Assembly (NCBI GenBank): GCA_013339895.1
Contig: JABACO010000115.1
Location: forward strand, 1-64,000
Source: Ephydatia muelleri
Taxonomy: Eukaryota; Porifera; Demospongiae; Spongillida; Spongillidae
DNA length: 64,000 nucleotides
Reading direction: 5' to 3'
The translations under genes were made by a program, and so were the position numbers. Positions 35,301-46,753 of this stretch are shown here, piece after piece. The notes under the pieces were generated by a model. That model was not told where the DNA came from. It did not search any database and saw nothing but the letters and a program-made list of their open reading frames with translations. How positions within the stretch are numbered: position 1 is the stretch's first letter; each line of letters begins with the position of its first letter.

Positions 35301-38300
35301 GTTGTTGATGTCATTGGAGCAAGTTGTTCCATTGAAGCCTGGTACACATGTACAATTGGTGTAGGTACCATATCCATCATAACAGGTGCCTCCATTTAGA
35401 CATGTGTTTGGGGTACAGTAGTTGGTGTCATTGGAGCATGTTGGTCCATCGAAGCCTGGTGCACATGTACAATTGGTGTAGGTACCATATCCATCATAAC
35501 AGGTGCCTCCATTTAGACATGTGGTTTGGGTACAGTAGTTGATGTCATTGGAGCAGGTTGGTCCATCGAAGCCTGGTGCACATGTACAATTGGTATAGGT
35601 ACCATATCCATCATAACAGGTGCCTCCATTTAGACAGGTGGTTGGGGTACAGTTGTTGATGTCGTTGGAGCAATTACGTCCATTGAAGCCTGGTGCGCAT
35701 GTACAATTGGTGTAGGTACCATATCCATCATAACAGGTGCCTCCATTTAGACATGTGGTTGGGGTACAGTTGTTGATGTCATTGGAGCAATTTTGTCCAT
35801 TGAAGCCTGGTGCACATGTGCAATTGGTATAGGTACCATATCCATCATAACAGGTGCCTCCATTTAGACATGTGGTTGGGGTACAGTTGTTGATGTCATT
35901 GGAGCAATTACGTCCATTGAAGCCTGGTACGCATGTACAATTGGTGTAGGTACCATATCCATCATAACAGGTGCCTCCATTTAGACATGTGGTTTGGGTA
36001 CAGTAGTTGATGTCATTGGAGCAGGTTGGTCCATCGAAGCCTGGTGCACATGTACAATTGGTATAGGTACCATATCCATCATAACAGGTGCCTCCATTTA
36101 GACATGTGGTTGGGGTACAGTAGTTGATGTCATTGGAGCAGGTTGTTCCATTGAAGCTTGGTGCACATGTACAATTGGTATAGGTACCATATCCATCATA
36201 ACAGGTGCCTCCATTTAGACATGTGGTTGGGGTACAGTAGTTGATGTCATTGGAGCAATTTTGTCCATTGAAGCCTGGTGCACATGTACAATTGGTGTGG
36301 GTACCTTATCCATCATAACAGGTGCCTCCATTTAGACATGTGGTTGGGGTACAGTAGTTGATGTCATTGGAGCAGGTTGGTCCATCGAAGCCTGGTGCAC
36401 ATGTACAATTGGTATAGGTACCATATCCATCATAACAGGTGCCTCCATTTAGACAGGTGGTTGGGGTACAGTAGTTGATGTCATTGGAGCAAGTTGTTCC
36501 ATTGAAGCCTGGTACGCATGTACAATTGGTGTAGGTACCATATCCATCATAACAGGTGCCTCCATTTAGACATGTGGTTGGGGTGCAGTAGTTGATGTCA
36601 TTGGAGCAAGTGGTTCCATTGAAGCCTGGTGCACATGTACAATTGTTATAGGTACCATATCCATCATAACAGGTGCCTCCATTTAGACAGGTGGTTGGGG
36701 TACAGTTGTTGATGTCATTGGAGCAAGTTGTTCCATTGAAGCCTGGTACACATGTACAATTGGTGTAGGTACCATATCCATCATAACAGGTGCCTCCATT
36801 TAGACATGTGTTTGGGGTACAGTAGTTGGTGTCATTGGAGCATGTTGGTCCATCGAAGCCTGGTGCACATGTACAATTGGTGTAGGTACCATATCCATCA
36901 TAACAGGTGCCTCCATTTAGACATGTGGTTTGGGTACAGTAGTTGATGTCATTGGAGCAGGTTGGTCCATCGAAGCCTGGTGCACATGTACAATTGGTAT
37001 AGGTACCATATCCATCATAACAGGTGCCTCCATTTAGACAGGTGGTTGGGGTACAGTTGTTGATGTCGTTGGAGCAATTACGTCCATTGAAGCCTGGTGC
37101 GCATGTACAATTGGTGTAGGTACCATATCCATCATAACAGGTGCCTCCATTTAGACATGTGGTTGGGGTACAGTTGTTGATGTCATTGGAGCAATTTTGT
37201 CCATTGAAGCCTGGTGCACATGTGCAATTGGTATAGGTACCATATCCATCATAACAGGTGCCTCCATTTAGACATGTGGTTGGGGTACAGTTGTTGATGT
37301 CATTGGAGCAATTACGTCCATTGAAGCCTGGTACGCATGTACAATTGGTGTAGGTACCATATCCATCATAACAGGTGCCTCCATTTAGACATGTGGTTTG
37401 GGTACAGTAGTTGATGTCATTGGAGCAGGTTGGTCCATCGAAGCCTGGTGCACATGTACAATTGGTATAGGTACCATATCCATCATAACAGGTGCCTCCA
37501 TTTAGACATGTGGTTGGGGTACAGTAGTTGATGTCATTGGAGCAGGTTGTTCCATTGAAGCTTGGTGCACATGTACAATTGGTATAGGTACCATATCCAT
37601 CATAACAGGTGCCTCCATTTAGACATGTGGTTGGGGTACAGTAGTTGATGTCATTGGAGCAATTTTGTCCATTGAAGCCTGGTGCACATGTACAATTGGT
37701 GTGGGTACCATATCCATCATAACAGGTGCCTCCATTTAGACATGTGGTTGGGGTACAGTAGTTGATGTCATTGGAGCAGGTTGGTCCATCGAAGCCTGGT
37801 GCACATGTACAATTGGTATAGGTACCATATCCATCATAACAGGTGCCTCCATTTAGACAGGTGGTTGGGGTACAGTAGTTGATGTCATTGGAGCAAGTTG
37901 TTCCATTGAAGCCTGGTACGCATGTACAATTGGTGTAGGTACCATATCCATCATAACAGGTGCCTCCATTTAGACATGTGGTTGGGGTGCAGTAGTTGAT
38001 GTCATTGGAGCAAGTGGTTCCATTGAAGCCTGGTGCACATGTACAATTGTTATAGGTACCATATCCATCATAACAGGTGCCTCCATTTAGACAGGTGGTT
38101 GGGGTACAGTTGTTGATGTCATTGGAGCAAGTTGTTCCATTGAAGCCTGGTACGCATGTACAATTGGTGTAGGTACCATATCCATCATAACAGGTGCCTC
38201 CATTTAGACATGTGGTTGGGGTACAGTAGTTGATGTCATTGGAGCATGTTGGTCCATCGAAGCCTGGTGCACATGTACAATTGTTATAGGTACCATATCC

Positions 38301-41300
38301 ATCATAACAGGTGCCTCCATTTAGACAGGTGGTTGGGGTACAGTTGTTGATGTCATTGGAGCAAGTTGTTCCATTGAAGCCTGGTACACTTTTACAATTG
38401 GTGTAGGTACCATATCCATCATAACAGGTGCCTCCATTTAGACATGTGTTTGGGGTACAGTAGTTGGTGTCATTGGAGCATGTTGGTCCATCGAAGCCTG
38501 GTGCACATGTACAATTGGTGTAGGTACCATATCCATCATAACAGCTGCCTCCATTTAGACATGTGGTTTGGGTACAGTAGTTGATGTCATTGGAGCAGGT
38601 TGGTCCATCGAAGCCTGGTGCACATGTACAATTGGTATAGGTACCATATCCATCATAACAGGTGCCTCCATTTAGACAGGTGGTTGGGGTACAGTAGTTG
38701 ATGTCATTGGAGCAGGTTGTTCCATTGAAGCTTGGTGCACATGTACAATTGGTATAGGTACCATATCCATCATAACAGGTGCCTCCATTTAGACATGTGG
38801 TTGGGGTACAGTAGTTGATGTCATTGGAGCAATTTTGTCCATTGAAGCCTGGTGCACATGTACAATTGGTGTGGGTACCATATCCATCATAACAGGTGCC
38901 TCCATTTAGACATGTGGTTGGGGTACAGTAGTTGATGTCATTGGAGCAGGTTGGTCCATCGAAGCCTGGTGCACATGTACAATTGGTATAGGTACCATAT
39001 CCATCATAACAGGTGCCGCCATTTAGACAGGTGGTTGGGGTACAGTTGTTGATGTCATTGGAGCAAGTTGTTCCATTGAAGCCTGGTACGCATGTACAAT
39101 TGGTGTAGGTACCATATCCATCATAACAGGTGCCTCCATTTAGACATGTGGTTGGGGTGCAGTAGTTGATGTCATTGGAGCAAGTGGTTCCATTGAAGCC
39201 TGGTGCACATGTACAATTGTTATAGGTACCATATCCATCATAACAGGTGCCTCCATTTAGACAGGTGGTTGGGGTACAGTTGTCGATGTCATTGGAGCAA
39301 GTTGTTCCATTGAAGCCTGGTGCACATGTACAATTGGTGTAGGTACCATATCCATCATAACAGGTGCCTCCATTTAGACATGTGGTTGGGGTGCAGTAGT
39401 TGATGTCATTGGAGCAAGTGGTTCCATTGAAGCCTGGTGCACATGTACAATTGGTGTAGGTACCATATCCATCATAACAGGTGCCTCCATTTAGACATGT
39501 GGTTGGGGTACAGTAGTTGATGTCATTGGAGCATGTTGGTCCATCGAAGCCTGGTGCACATGTACAATTGGTATAGGTACCATATCCATCATAACAGGTG
39601 CCTCCATTTAGACAGGTGGTTGGGGTACAGTTGTTGATGTCATTGGAGCAATTTTGTCCATTGAAGCCTGGTGCACATGTACAATTGGTGTGGGTACCAT
39701 ATCCATCATAACAGGTGCCTCCATTTACACATGAAGTTGGGGTACAGTAGTTGATGTCATTGGAGCAGGTTGGTCCATTGAAGCCTGGTGCACATGTACA
39801 ATTGGTGTCGGTACCATATCCATCATAACAGGTGCCTCCATTTAGACATGTGGTTGGGGTACAGTAGTTGATGTCATTGGAGCAGGTTGGTCCATTGAAG
39901 CCTGGTGCACATGTGCATGTTGTATTGGAGTTTCCAATGTATTTACATGTTCCTCCATTGTAGCAAGGGTTAGCTTGGCATACATCTGGCAGATAGGAAA
40001 TAGTATTCATCTTTCAATGAACATGAAATGAGATAGACTCACCAATTATTGTAACATCAACATTGTTTGCCCCCACAATGAAAAATGGAGGCACCACACT
40101 CTGCAGGTGAAAAGTAAATAATGCCACAGCAGCACTTTGAGCTTTGTAGAAAACATGATCCATGACAGTATAATCACTTGCATTTAAAATTGTGTGGGTG
40201 TACACATAAAAATTATGAGAGGCAAATCCAAAAATGTCAGATGCAACTGCTGTACTGGGGTTACTAGTAATGATGAGAAGAATTGTTGTGCCTAACTGAA
40301 CTGCACTCGGGTTAATATAGAGAATGAAGCTGAATAATATTGTTCCAGCTGGGGCAGAATTTAGAAACATTGAATGGTACATGGTGGCATTGAAGATGGC
40401 TGTATAATCACTTGGTACTGAAATGTAAATAACAACAAGAAAATGACAACATCTCTGTGACTTGTTCTAAGCTTGCACTCACATGAAAGGCACACTCTAG
40501 TTGTGTAGTTTCCGTAGTAGTGAGATGGACAGGAAGTTACACAGGTAGTCCCATTTAAGTACTGAGGTTCAGCACATCCTATAGGAGAGGCTGTCAGTTA
40601 TGCAATATCTTAGCAGTATGTAATTTACCTTCTGGTATGATAGAAGTGTTTAGGGTAGCATAGAAAGTACTGACCCCAGCAGAGTTCTGAACCACAACTG
40701 CATAGCTGCATGTAAAAATGTTAACAAATTCAGCTTCAGCAATCGTACTTTATGTGTGCATGTGCATTAATTGATGCATAAGCATACACACAGAGACTGA
40801 CTCACAACACAACATGCATGCATTCTGCACTCACAGGAAGACAATAGGTCCACTCCCTGAAGCTGGGGCAGTCCATGTCAAGGAGACACTGTTCTTCACA
40901 CTGTTGCTGGTATGTGTCACTGCACTCTACACAACAGATAGTCATGAATAGACTGTCTGTATTCATTTGTTGTTCTTACCTCTGGAGGGGAGCACTGACT
41001 GAGCTGTTGTGATCCATCCCCACCCACTGAGAATTTCCCTAGTGGAGTACCACTGACAGAGCTTCTAGCTTGGAGCAGGAACCCTCTGAAGTTGCCTCCA
41101 CGTAGGATGACTGTACGCAATACGTTATGTCAAGCAATGCACTGAACTGTACTAAACATCCAATCTAGGTCATGCATTTCATGTATGGAAAATTTATGAT
41201 TGAATGTGCGTGCCTCAGTGTGCATACATTGAGCACGTGATGCCAATAATAATTGGGGTGGATCCTCACACCCACTCCACCCTACCCCTCATACAGCAAT

Positions 41301-44257
41301 TAAAGTGACGTGTATACGCATGTACTTTTTTTTCCTTTTTTTTTTTGATGAGAAGGGATGTAAAAGAAAAGGACCTGTAATATTAAACACGACATCGTAC
41401 CTTCATGTAACGGAACATCTCGATTTAACAAACAACTCTGAGGCAATCGGCCTTCTAGAGCCTTCCAATATAGATCGACTTATTTCTGAATGTAGTACAT
41501 TGCTGCATCCGCTTGCCAAATTATTTTTACTTAATCTTTATCGGTTTATGACCCTATTGAAATCGGGTTCTCTTACGCTACTAGTTGATCCAGTTGAATG
41601 TTTGAAACAAATGACGATATACCTCACCAATGTAAAAAGTATAGGACAACATTAAATTTCAAGTACAATGTTGTCTCGTACCCAGACCCACACCGCAGCT
41701 GCGGATGGATTACATCACCGCTACGCGAGTGTCCTCCTGTACACATTTCTGTCTAGTTGGGCGTAGCCCGACCTTCGCCAATCCGCGAAGGTCGGGCTAC
41801 GCCCAACTAATTTCTGTCCAGTTGCGCCGAAATGTTGTAGCGACCAATCAGATTTGAGGTAGGGTAATGTGAGGTATGGTAGACAGTAGGGAGTGTTCGG
41901 CAACGCACTTTCAACACAATACAGAGCCTCAAAGAAGACATTTCAATATTTCAAAACAGGTTAAAAACTATCCTTCTGGGTTGTCTTAGGACGCAGTAAG
42001 TATAGTTTAAAGCAACTACGTTCCCTTTAACAGAGCGTCTCCGTACTGTCAGACCCAAAAGTGCAATTATTTTGGGCGTGTTGTCAAAAACAAAAAATCA
42101 GGAGAAGCGATTAATAATACTCTGAGACCGTTGAAACAGACATGATTGAGTGCAGAGTTGGTTCCCATGTTTGGGATATCCTACAATTGTAATGCTACTA
42201 AGAAGTAGGCTGCCGAAGTTAAGCGGTCGGCATCCGTGAAATAGCAGTTTGCGAGCTAAATAAAAGGTTTTTATAGTTCAGTTTGACAATAAGTTCATCA
42301 ATGGTGATAGGCAAGTGGGCTTTTATTACTGACGCAAGCGTTTCAAGCGATTTCTCTTTCACAGTTCGCACAATTTTCGCTAAACCCCAATTGCGTCAGA
42401 CCTCCGAACCATTCGTCTCTGACAATGGATAGCTCTTCGTCTCTTCCAGTGGAATCGCAAAAAATATTGTTTCTTAGCTTATCACAGATATATCTAATAC
42501 AAATTAACTACAGGATGCTTATCTATTCTTCTCCCTATTTTATGACCCGCTACAACTGCCTACAAGCGCCCAAAATTTTAGGACTGAAATTACGGAGACG
42601 CTCTGTTAAATAATAACACATGGATGACGAACACTACCTACGCTATCGCGCATGCCAATCACTACCTAATCTACCATTTGCATACTCTAGTTATCAATCG
42701 AAGTTATCGGTTATGGCGGTAAGGCTAGAGATGGATGATGTACAGGTAAAACGTGCGATTCAGTCGGCGGGTGAACGTAGGGGGCATGCCAAAGTTAAGG
42801 ACGAACAGTTCCGAGCCATCGAAGACGTGGTCCGTGGTCGGGACACGTTCGTAAGCTTACCAACATGGGTACGGGAAGTCTCTTTGTTACGGCGTTCTGC
42901 CATGGGTGTTTGACGAGCTATCGAGGAATAGCACAAAGCGAAGCATCGTTATAGTCGTATCGATTCTCCACTCCACTTATCAGTTTAACGGCTGACCAGG
43001 TAGGTATATAGCTTAGCGTACTGGTAATTGCTTCCTTAATATGGGAAGATACTGTACTGAGAATGGAGCGGCTCTTTTTCTCCAACAATGTATTTGCACC
43101 ACACAGCTTCAGGGGCGGATACAGGATTTTGTGTTAGGGGGGGCATATAGGGATGGGAATGGGGGCGTGTCCCTCCAAACTTGCCAGGGTGTCTGGGAAA
43201 GCTCAGTAAGCACCATCATCCCCACCCCAAAACCCTATCTCGCCACTGGGTTTTTGTTTTTGCACTTTTGGAAATTATAAAACATGTATTCACGGATACA
43301 AATGATTAAAGATACCTAATACAGTCACACTTCACAAATAGGGTCAATTAGAAACATCCTCCGAGGGTATTTTCGACTATAGCTGTCAATGATAGCATCA
43401 ATATTAAGTTCAATATCTTTGTGCACATACAATAACTGTCTTCTCCCATAGTGCTGCGATAGACATTTTTAATAAATCTCAAAGAGGAATTAGCTCCTTA
43501 ATGTTACACAGGTCAATAGCAGTAGCTTAACCGATTAACGCCGGAATATTTTTTGCTTAACTAAAGTAGAATGGTCCAAAATCAACTGAATGAGGCAACA
43601 GAGGAATGTTAGGTAGCAGGAAGAAGGGTTTCAACAATATTAAATGAAGCCGTGGATGTGAATAACTTCTAATTGGTGTAATGTTTCAAAGGGTCTGGAA
43701 GAATTCTTTGGGAACATGATAGGGATGCATTTCTGTCTGCTATGGTTGTGACAAGAGAGTTTGGTTTAATAGGGGAATTATTCCACATGGTTTTCCAAAG
43801 CGCAATCTCTTTATGAAATGCTTGTGGAAAAGGCAGATCATCACTATAAAACTTTCTGGCAATGTTGCCAAATCAGGGTCTGGAAGGCACTCAAGAGTGG
43901 ACTCTGCTTTCTTCGCTACAAAATGAATTTTGTAAAGTCTCGCTCGTATGATTAATGATTCATTTGGCACATACACTTTTTGCTCGCCGCAAACACTTCA
44001 GCAATAGTCAGCTGACGCTTAGCCATGGGATCTGATGACGGCGGACTCCGCAGATCTACTACTTTCCTGACGGCAATTGAAATTCGCAATGTACGAACTA
44101 AACGCTCAAAAGCACAATAGAAAAAAGGCCACGTGTCAGGGGTGATATTTAACACGTACAACAGGTCTACGAGTGCGGCGCTGATGACATGTAATTAAAT
44201 TCATTACAATGGACAGGAGGCGTATCCTTATTAGTTAGGGGGGGCATTGGCCTGGTT

Positions 44258-44289
<32 letters not shown>

Positions 44290-45369
44290 GTATCCGCCAC
44301 TTAGCTTGTTATCCGTGACACACGTTTCTAATTAAACGATTAACAACTAATTGCATTCTTGCTGAAGATAATATTTTCATGTACGTAATTGCATTAAGTA
44401 TTATGCAATAACTGTACAGGAGGCCCACTACTCGCGTAGCGGTGATGTAATCCATCCGCAGCTGCGATGTGGGTCTGGGTACGAGACTAACTATAATGCG
44501 TAGTTATACCCTTTAACTCGCACCCGTATAGAATATGTGCTTATACATTAAAAATGATATAAATCAGCTGTTTCGCTCTAAGGCTTTGAAGGTGAGTGTG
44601 TTCACTATATTACTTCCGTAGCTCGAGAGTTGCATGAATGTTAACATTGCACTACGCGCTTTCACAGATTCTTCCCACCCAGCGCACTATGTCGAGGCAA
44701 ATAAAATTATCTGCTTTGTCTTAGCCAACATTTTATACTGATGCACAACGGTGAGATTGGTTGGAAGGGGGGATGCAACAGTTTGACTGACCCGTACCCA
44801 TACACAGTATCACACACAGCAAAAAAAAAAAAAAAAAAAAAAAAACTCTTCGATCAATGTAACTTACAGTGCTTGTCAAATAGAGTAAAAAACCAGCTTT
44901 TTCGATTATTCTACAATATCTCCACAATAGAACATGCTAGAACGATGCAAATTACATTTTTAGAATCAGCATGCATTTCTGAATCATATCATATGGGGAA
45001 AAAACTCACATCACGTGACTTGTTTGTGTTTTTATAAAGCAATAAACAGACTGATCTTTAAGTGTGTCTGGAAACCAAACCAAATGCAGTTAAGGCCTCA
45101 AATTTTTTTTGCAAATACATCACCTAGGTGTCTGGTAGCTATTTGAAGGACACGCCCCCATCGGTTATGGAGATCGGTTACTGATCATCGTATTTCAGAG
45201 GTCTGCTGGGACTAAGGGCTATATACGGCTGTAAAAATTCGATTTAAGCTCCACCAGAAGCGTAGGAACGTAAACAGGATTGGGGGGGGCCCAAAGGGTG
45301 TGTCTAATATAAATTCAGCATACGTTATACACATAATGCCCAAGATTGGGGGGGCCAAGGCCCCCTCAG

Positions 45370-45405
<36 letters not shown>

Positions 45406-46753
45406 TCGTACGCCTATGTCCACTGTTAAGGAATCATATTGCAAAATGTCTGCAGTTTTAATATGCCATTTTTTTTGTTTTCTATGTGTAAGCTGTGCGT
45501 AAAAAATATTCGACAAAGGTGTTCTATCGTATGGTCTCCGTGACGTTACAACAATGATTTTAATTATTAGGATACGTCACTACCGCTTGCAATAATGATA
45601 CGTTATATGTTACGACAAGCGTTCTTGGCATCTTATCATCTGAGTGTGATAAATGCACATGTATGTATACATCTAAACTAGCATTATGCTTCAAAAACAC
45701 GTCTATGTGACTTATACACTTTTACTTGCTCTTCAATAGTTAGCCCAGAACGGTACGCGTTTTCATAGTCTCCACAAGTTAGAAAATACTTGAGTATAGT
45801 GTCAAAAAAAAATTGAGGCCTTAACTGCATTTGGTTTGGTTTCCAGACACATAAAAAGATCAGCCTGTTTATTGCTTTATAAAAACACAAACAAATCACG
45901 TGATGTGAGTTTTTTCATATGATATGATTCAGAAATGCATGCTGATTCTAAAAATGTAATTTGCATCGTTCTAGCATGTTCTATTGTGGAGATATGGTAG
46001 AAAAACTGAAAAAGTTGGTTTTTTACTCTCTTTGTGACAAGCACTGTACATACCTGGTACATAATGTCCGACATTTTGTACCAGATATGTAAGCTGGAAA
46101 TCAATTGGGAATTTAGCATTGCGTTTATTGCTGTGCTAGAGCGCCCCCTTGCATACACATCAGTACAAAGCTTAAGCTACACGTATCGAGAAGAAATCAT
46201 GCATGCATTGCATTCATATTTAGCGCAGACGCAATGCCGTCCCGCTCATGCCGCGGGGTTTTTCAAGCATCGGTATCGATCGTGAATACTGACTGAACAG
46301 TGCATGCATGTACATATTCAGTGTGCTTGCCCTATACCTGTTGCCGCCAGTGTGCACTCACTATTCACTAATCTGAAGTACTTCAGCTGCTCACGCTTGA
46401 GCAAACTGTATACGCATCAGACTACCTATACGCAATCACACCAGGACATATGATTATTGCCACGCAACGGACAGTCCCTATAGATTATGGAGTTACTATG
46501 CTGCGATCCATTCGTATTTTCGCTTACGTGTGTAGCTGTATCCAGGAGTGTAGTAGATGTTTCCTAGCTGATTGTACAGCTGAGAGATGTCCAACACAAA
46601 GGGACTGGATGACAGGCTCAGAGACGTGCCGTTATGTCCCTCGGGATATATCCTCGCACAGGCTGCTGCCGGCGCTCCCGTCGAATAAGCTCTTACCGTC
46701 ATCGCCATACTCCATAGCGCACAAGCTACTGTGACTAACCATGGCAATTTCAT
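26396..46753 (-). CDS. Gene B: Reeler-EGF transmembrane protein with about 111 EGF repeats
   Basis: Exons: 46753-46528, 41110-40980, 40926-40835, 40705-40629, 40578-40483, 40417-40043, 39985-27003, 26793-26396. Exon 1 encodes a signal peptide (MKLPWLVTVACALWSMAMTV) and the Reeler start (YSTGAPAAACARIYPEGHNG). Exons 2-4 finish Reeler (RGGNFRGFLLQARSS), exon 5 is Cys-rich and exon 6 is an unrecognised domain. Exon 7 is a 12,983-bp EGF array. Exon 8 has a membrane helix (SGLFIGISLGLALLISICLV), a basic stop-transfer (RKCRKKG) and a tail of about 90 residues with SVYLHRMYVLKDG and an acidic NIDEEDTGDG. This predicts a type I membrane protein of about 4,790 residues, probably an adhesion or recognition receptor. 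Two defects lie in the array: an in-frame TAA at 36308-36306 and a 1-nt deletion near 31060. Every other phase fits, so these may be real or assembly errors. It differs from Notch in lacking LNR and ankyrin repeats. Confidence 0.85.
27003..39985 (-). repeat. About 111-unit EGF-like array in one exon of gene B
   Basis: Units of 117 bp (39 residues) with six cysteines. The consensus begins CTPTTCLNGGTCYDGYGTYT, continues NCTCAPGFNGPTC and ends with the linker SNDINY. The exon length divided by 117 is 110.97. Unit variants differ mainly at GPTC/GTTC/GQNC/GRNC and INY/INN. One unit near 38385-38396 has lost its fourth and fifth Cys pattern (NCKSVPG). Open over 36309-39985; see gene B for the two breaks. 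Confidence 0.95.
29778..35392 (-). repeat. 16-unit higher-order repeats within the gene B array
   Basis: A marker unit (CCATTCAGAC instead of CCATTTAGAC) recurs at 29778, 31649 and 33521, spaced 1,871 and 1,872 bp. That is 16 units of 117 bp, the shorter one carrying the 1-nt deletion. The blocks between are nearly identical. Other offsets are 936 bp (8 units, 28842 to 29778) and 1,404 bp (12 units, 35348 to 36752). Confidence 0.9.
41111..41672. other. Intron 1 of gene B, left part
   Basis: Non-coding, closely matched by 61541-62108. A 116-codon open frame at 41305-41655 is partly shared with the copy but has no recognisable domain. Confidence 0.7.
41754..41809. mobile_element. 56-bp perfect hairpin micro-element with 9-bp target duplication
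   Basis: 24-bp perfect inverted arms (starting TAGTTGGGCGTAGCCCGA) around an 8-bp loop. Flanked by ATTTCTGTC at 41745-41753 and 41810-41818. The duplicate locus near 62181-62191 has a single uninterrupted ATTTCTGTC followed by CAGTTGCGCC, an exact empty site. Confidence 0.9.
42031..42605. mobile_element. TTAA-flanked element, 575 bp
   Basis: Inverted ends CAGAGCGTCTCCGTA and TACGGAGACGCTCTG. TTAA on both sides (42027-42030 and 42606-42609). The duplicate locus at about 62396-62405 reads CCCTTTAAATAATAAC with a single TTAA, an empty site. piggyBac-like by target. No transposase seen. Confidence 0.88.
42620..42985 (+). pseudogene. RecQ-like helicase first exon, broken
   Basis: Reads VKRAIQSAGERRGHAKVKDE, QFRAIEDVVRGRDTFVSLPT. 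After frame slips it continues as a degraded Walker A region (GTG...), then VLPWVFDELSRNSTKRSIVI and, in another frame, PLISLTADQ followed by a GTAGGT donor. This is the motif 0-I-Ia part of a RecQ-family SF2 helicase, ending at the same place as the exon in the element at 51715-52930. It lies inside the GTCTCGTACCC-ended element. Confidence 0.75.
43110..44302 (-). mobile_element. hAT-like element with 5-bp target duplication
   Basis: Ends CAGGGGCGGATACAGG and CCTGTATCCGCCACTT, with duplication AGCTT at 43105-43109 and 44303-44307. A long poly-C run (about 44261-44288) lies next to the right end, with a G-run near the left. The minus strand has open pieces starting MAKRQLTIAEVFAASKK at about 44023, resembling the N-terminus of some hAT transposases, but no catalytic domain. 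Group assignment (hAT5-like) rests on the 5-bp duplication and CAG ends. Confidence 0.75.
44867..46046. mobile_element. TA-flanked long-armed inverted-repeat element
   Basis: Inverted arms of about 245 bp (outer ends CAGTGCTTGTCA and TGACAAGCACTG), TA on both sides (44865-44866, 46047-46048). The duplicate locus near 63708-63725 reads GTAACTTACATACC without it, an exact empty site. It contains a smaller element at 45255-45418. The interior has an unrecognised open stretch (SGLTIEEQVKVYKSHRRVFE at about 45690-45800). Mariner-like by target. Confidence 0.85.
45255..45418. mobile_element. 164-bp MITE with 5-bp target duplication
   Basis: Ends CAGAAGCGTAGGAACG and CGTACGCCTATG, duplication TCCAC at 45250-45254 and 45419-45423. 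It has G-runs on the left and a 33-nt C-run on the right. Nested in 44867-46046. Confidence 0.8.

Larger units (their letters stand above)
41673..44487 (+). mobile_element. GTCTCGTACCC-ended element with RecQ-like exon, heavily interrupted
   Basis: Inverted ends GTCTCGTACCCAGACCC...GGGTCTGGGTACGAGAC at 41673 and 44487, with the homology continuing inward for about 60 bp (GGATTACATCACCGCTACGC). The body of about 1 kb is interrupted by a 56-bp hairpin (41754-41809), a TTAA element (42031-42605) and a 5-bp-duplication element (43110-44302). It carries a RecQ-like helicase fragment at 42620-42985. The left 290 bp survive in the duplicate copy at 62109-62400; the rest is deleted there. No clear target duplication was found. 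It lies in intron 1 of gene B. Confidence 0.8.
23090..46321. repeat. Segmental duplication, copy 1
   Basis: Homologous in the same orientation to 53508-64000. It comprises CLPTM1L exons 1-8, the spacer, and gene B with its intron 1. The right limit lies at or beyond 46321, where the other copy leaves the window. The copies differ by array length, an internal deletion in copy 2 and several transposon insertions. Confidence 0.92.

Noticed and set aside
27003-39985. Regular 117-bp repeats as a CRISPR-like or satellite array
   Set aside because: There are no spacers; each unit codes for one six-cysteine EGF module in frame with the exons on both sides.
41305-41655. 116-codon plus-strand ORF in intron 1 of gene B, partly shared with gene C
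   Set aside because: The similarity is explained by the segmental duplication; no domain, and the frame lengths differ between copies.
26396-46753. Gene B as a Notch receptor
   Set aside because: The EGF repeats resemble Notch, but there are no LNR or ankyrin repeats, the head is a Reeler domain and the tail is short.
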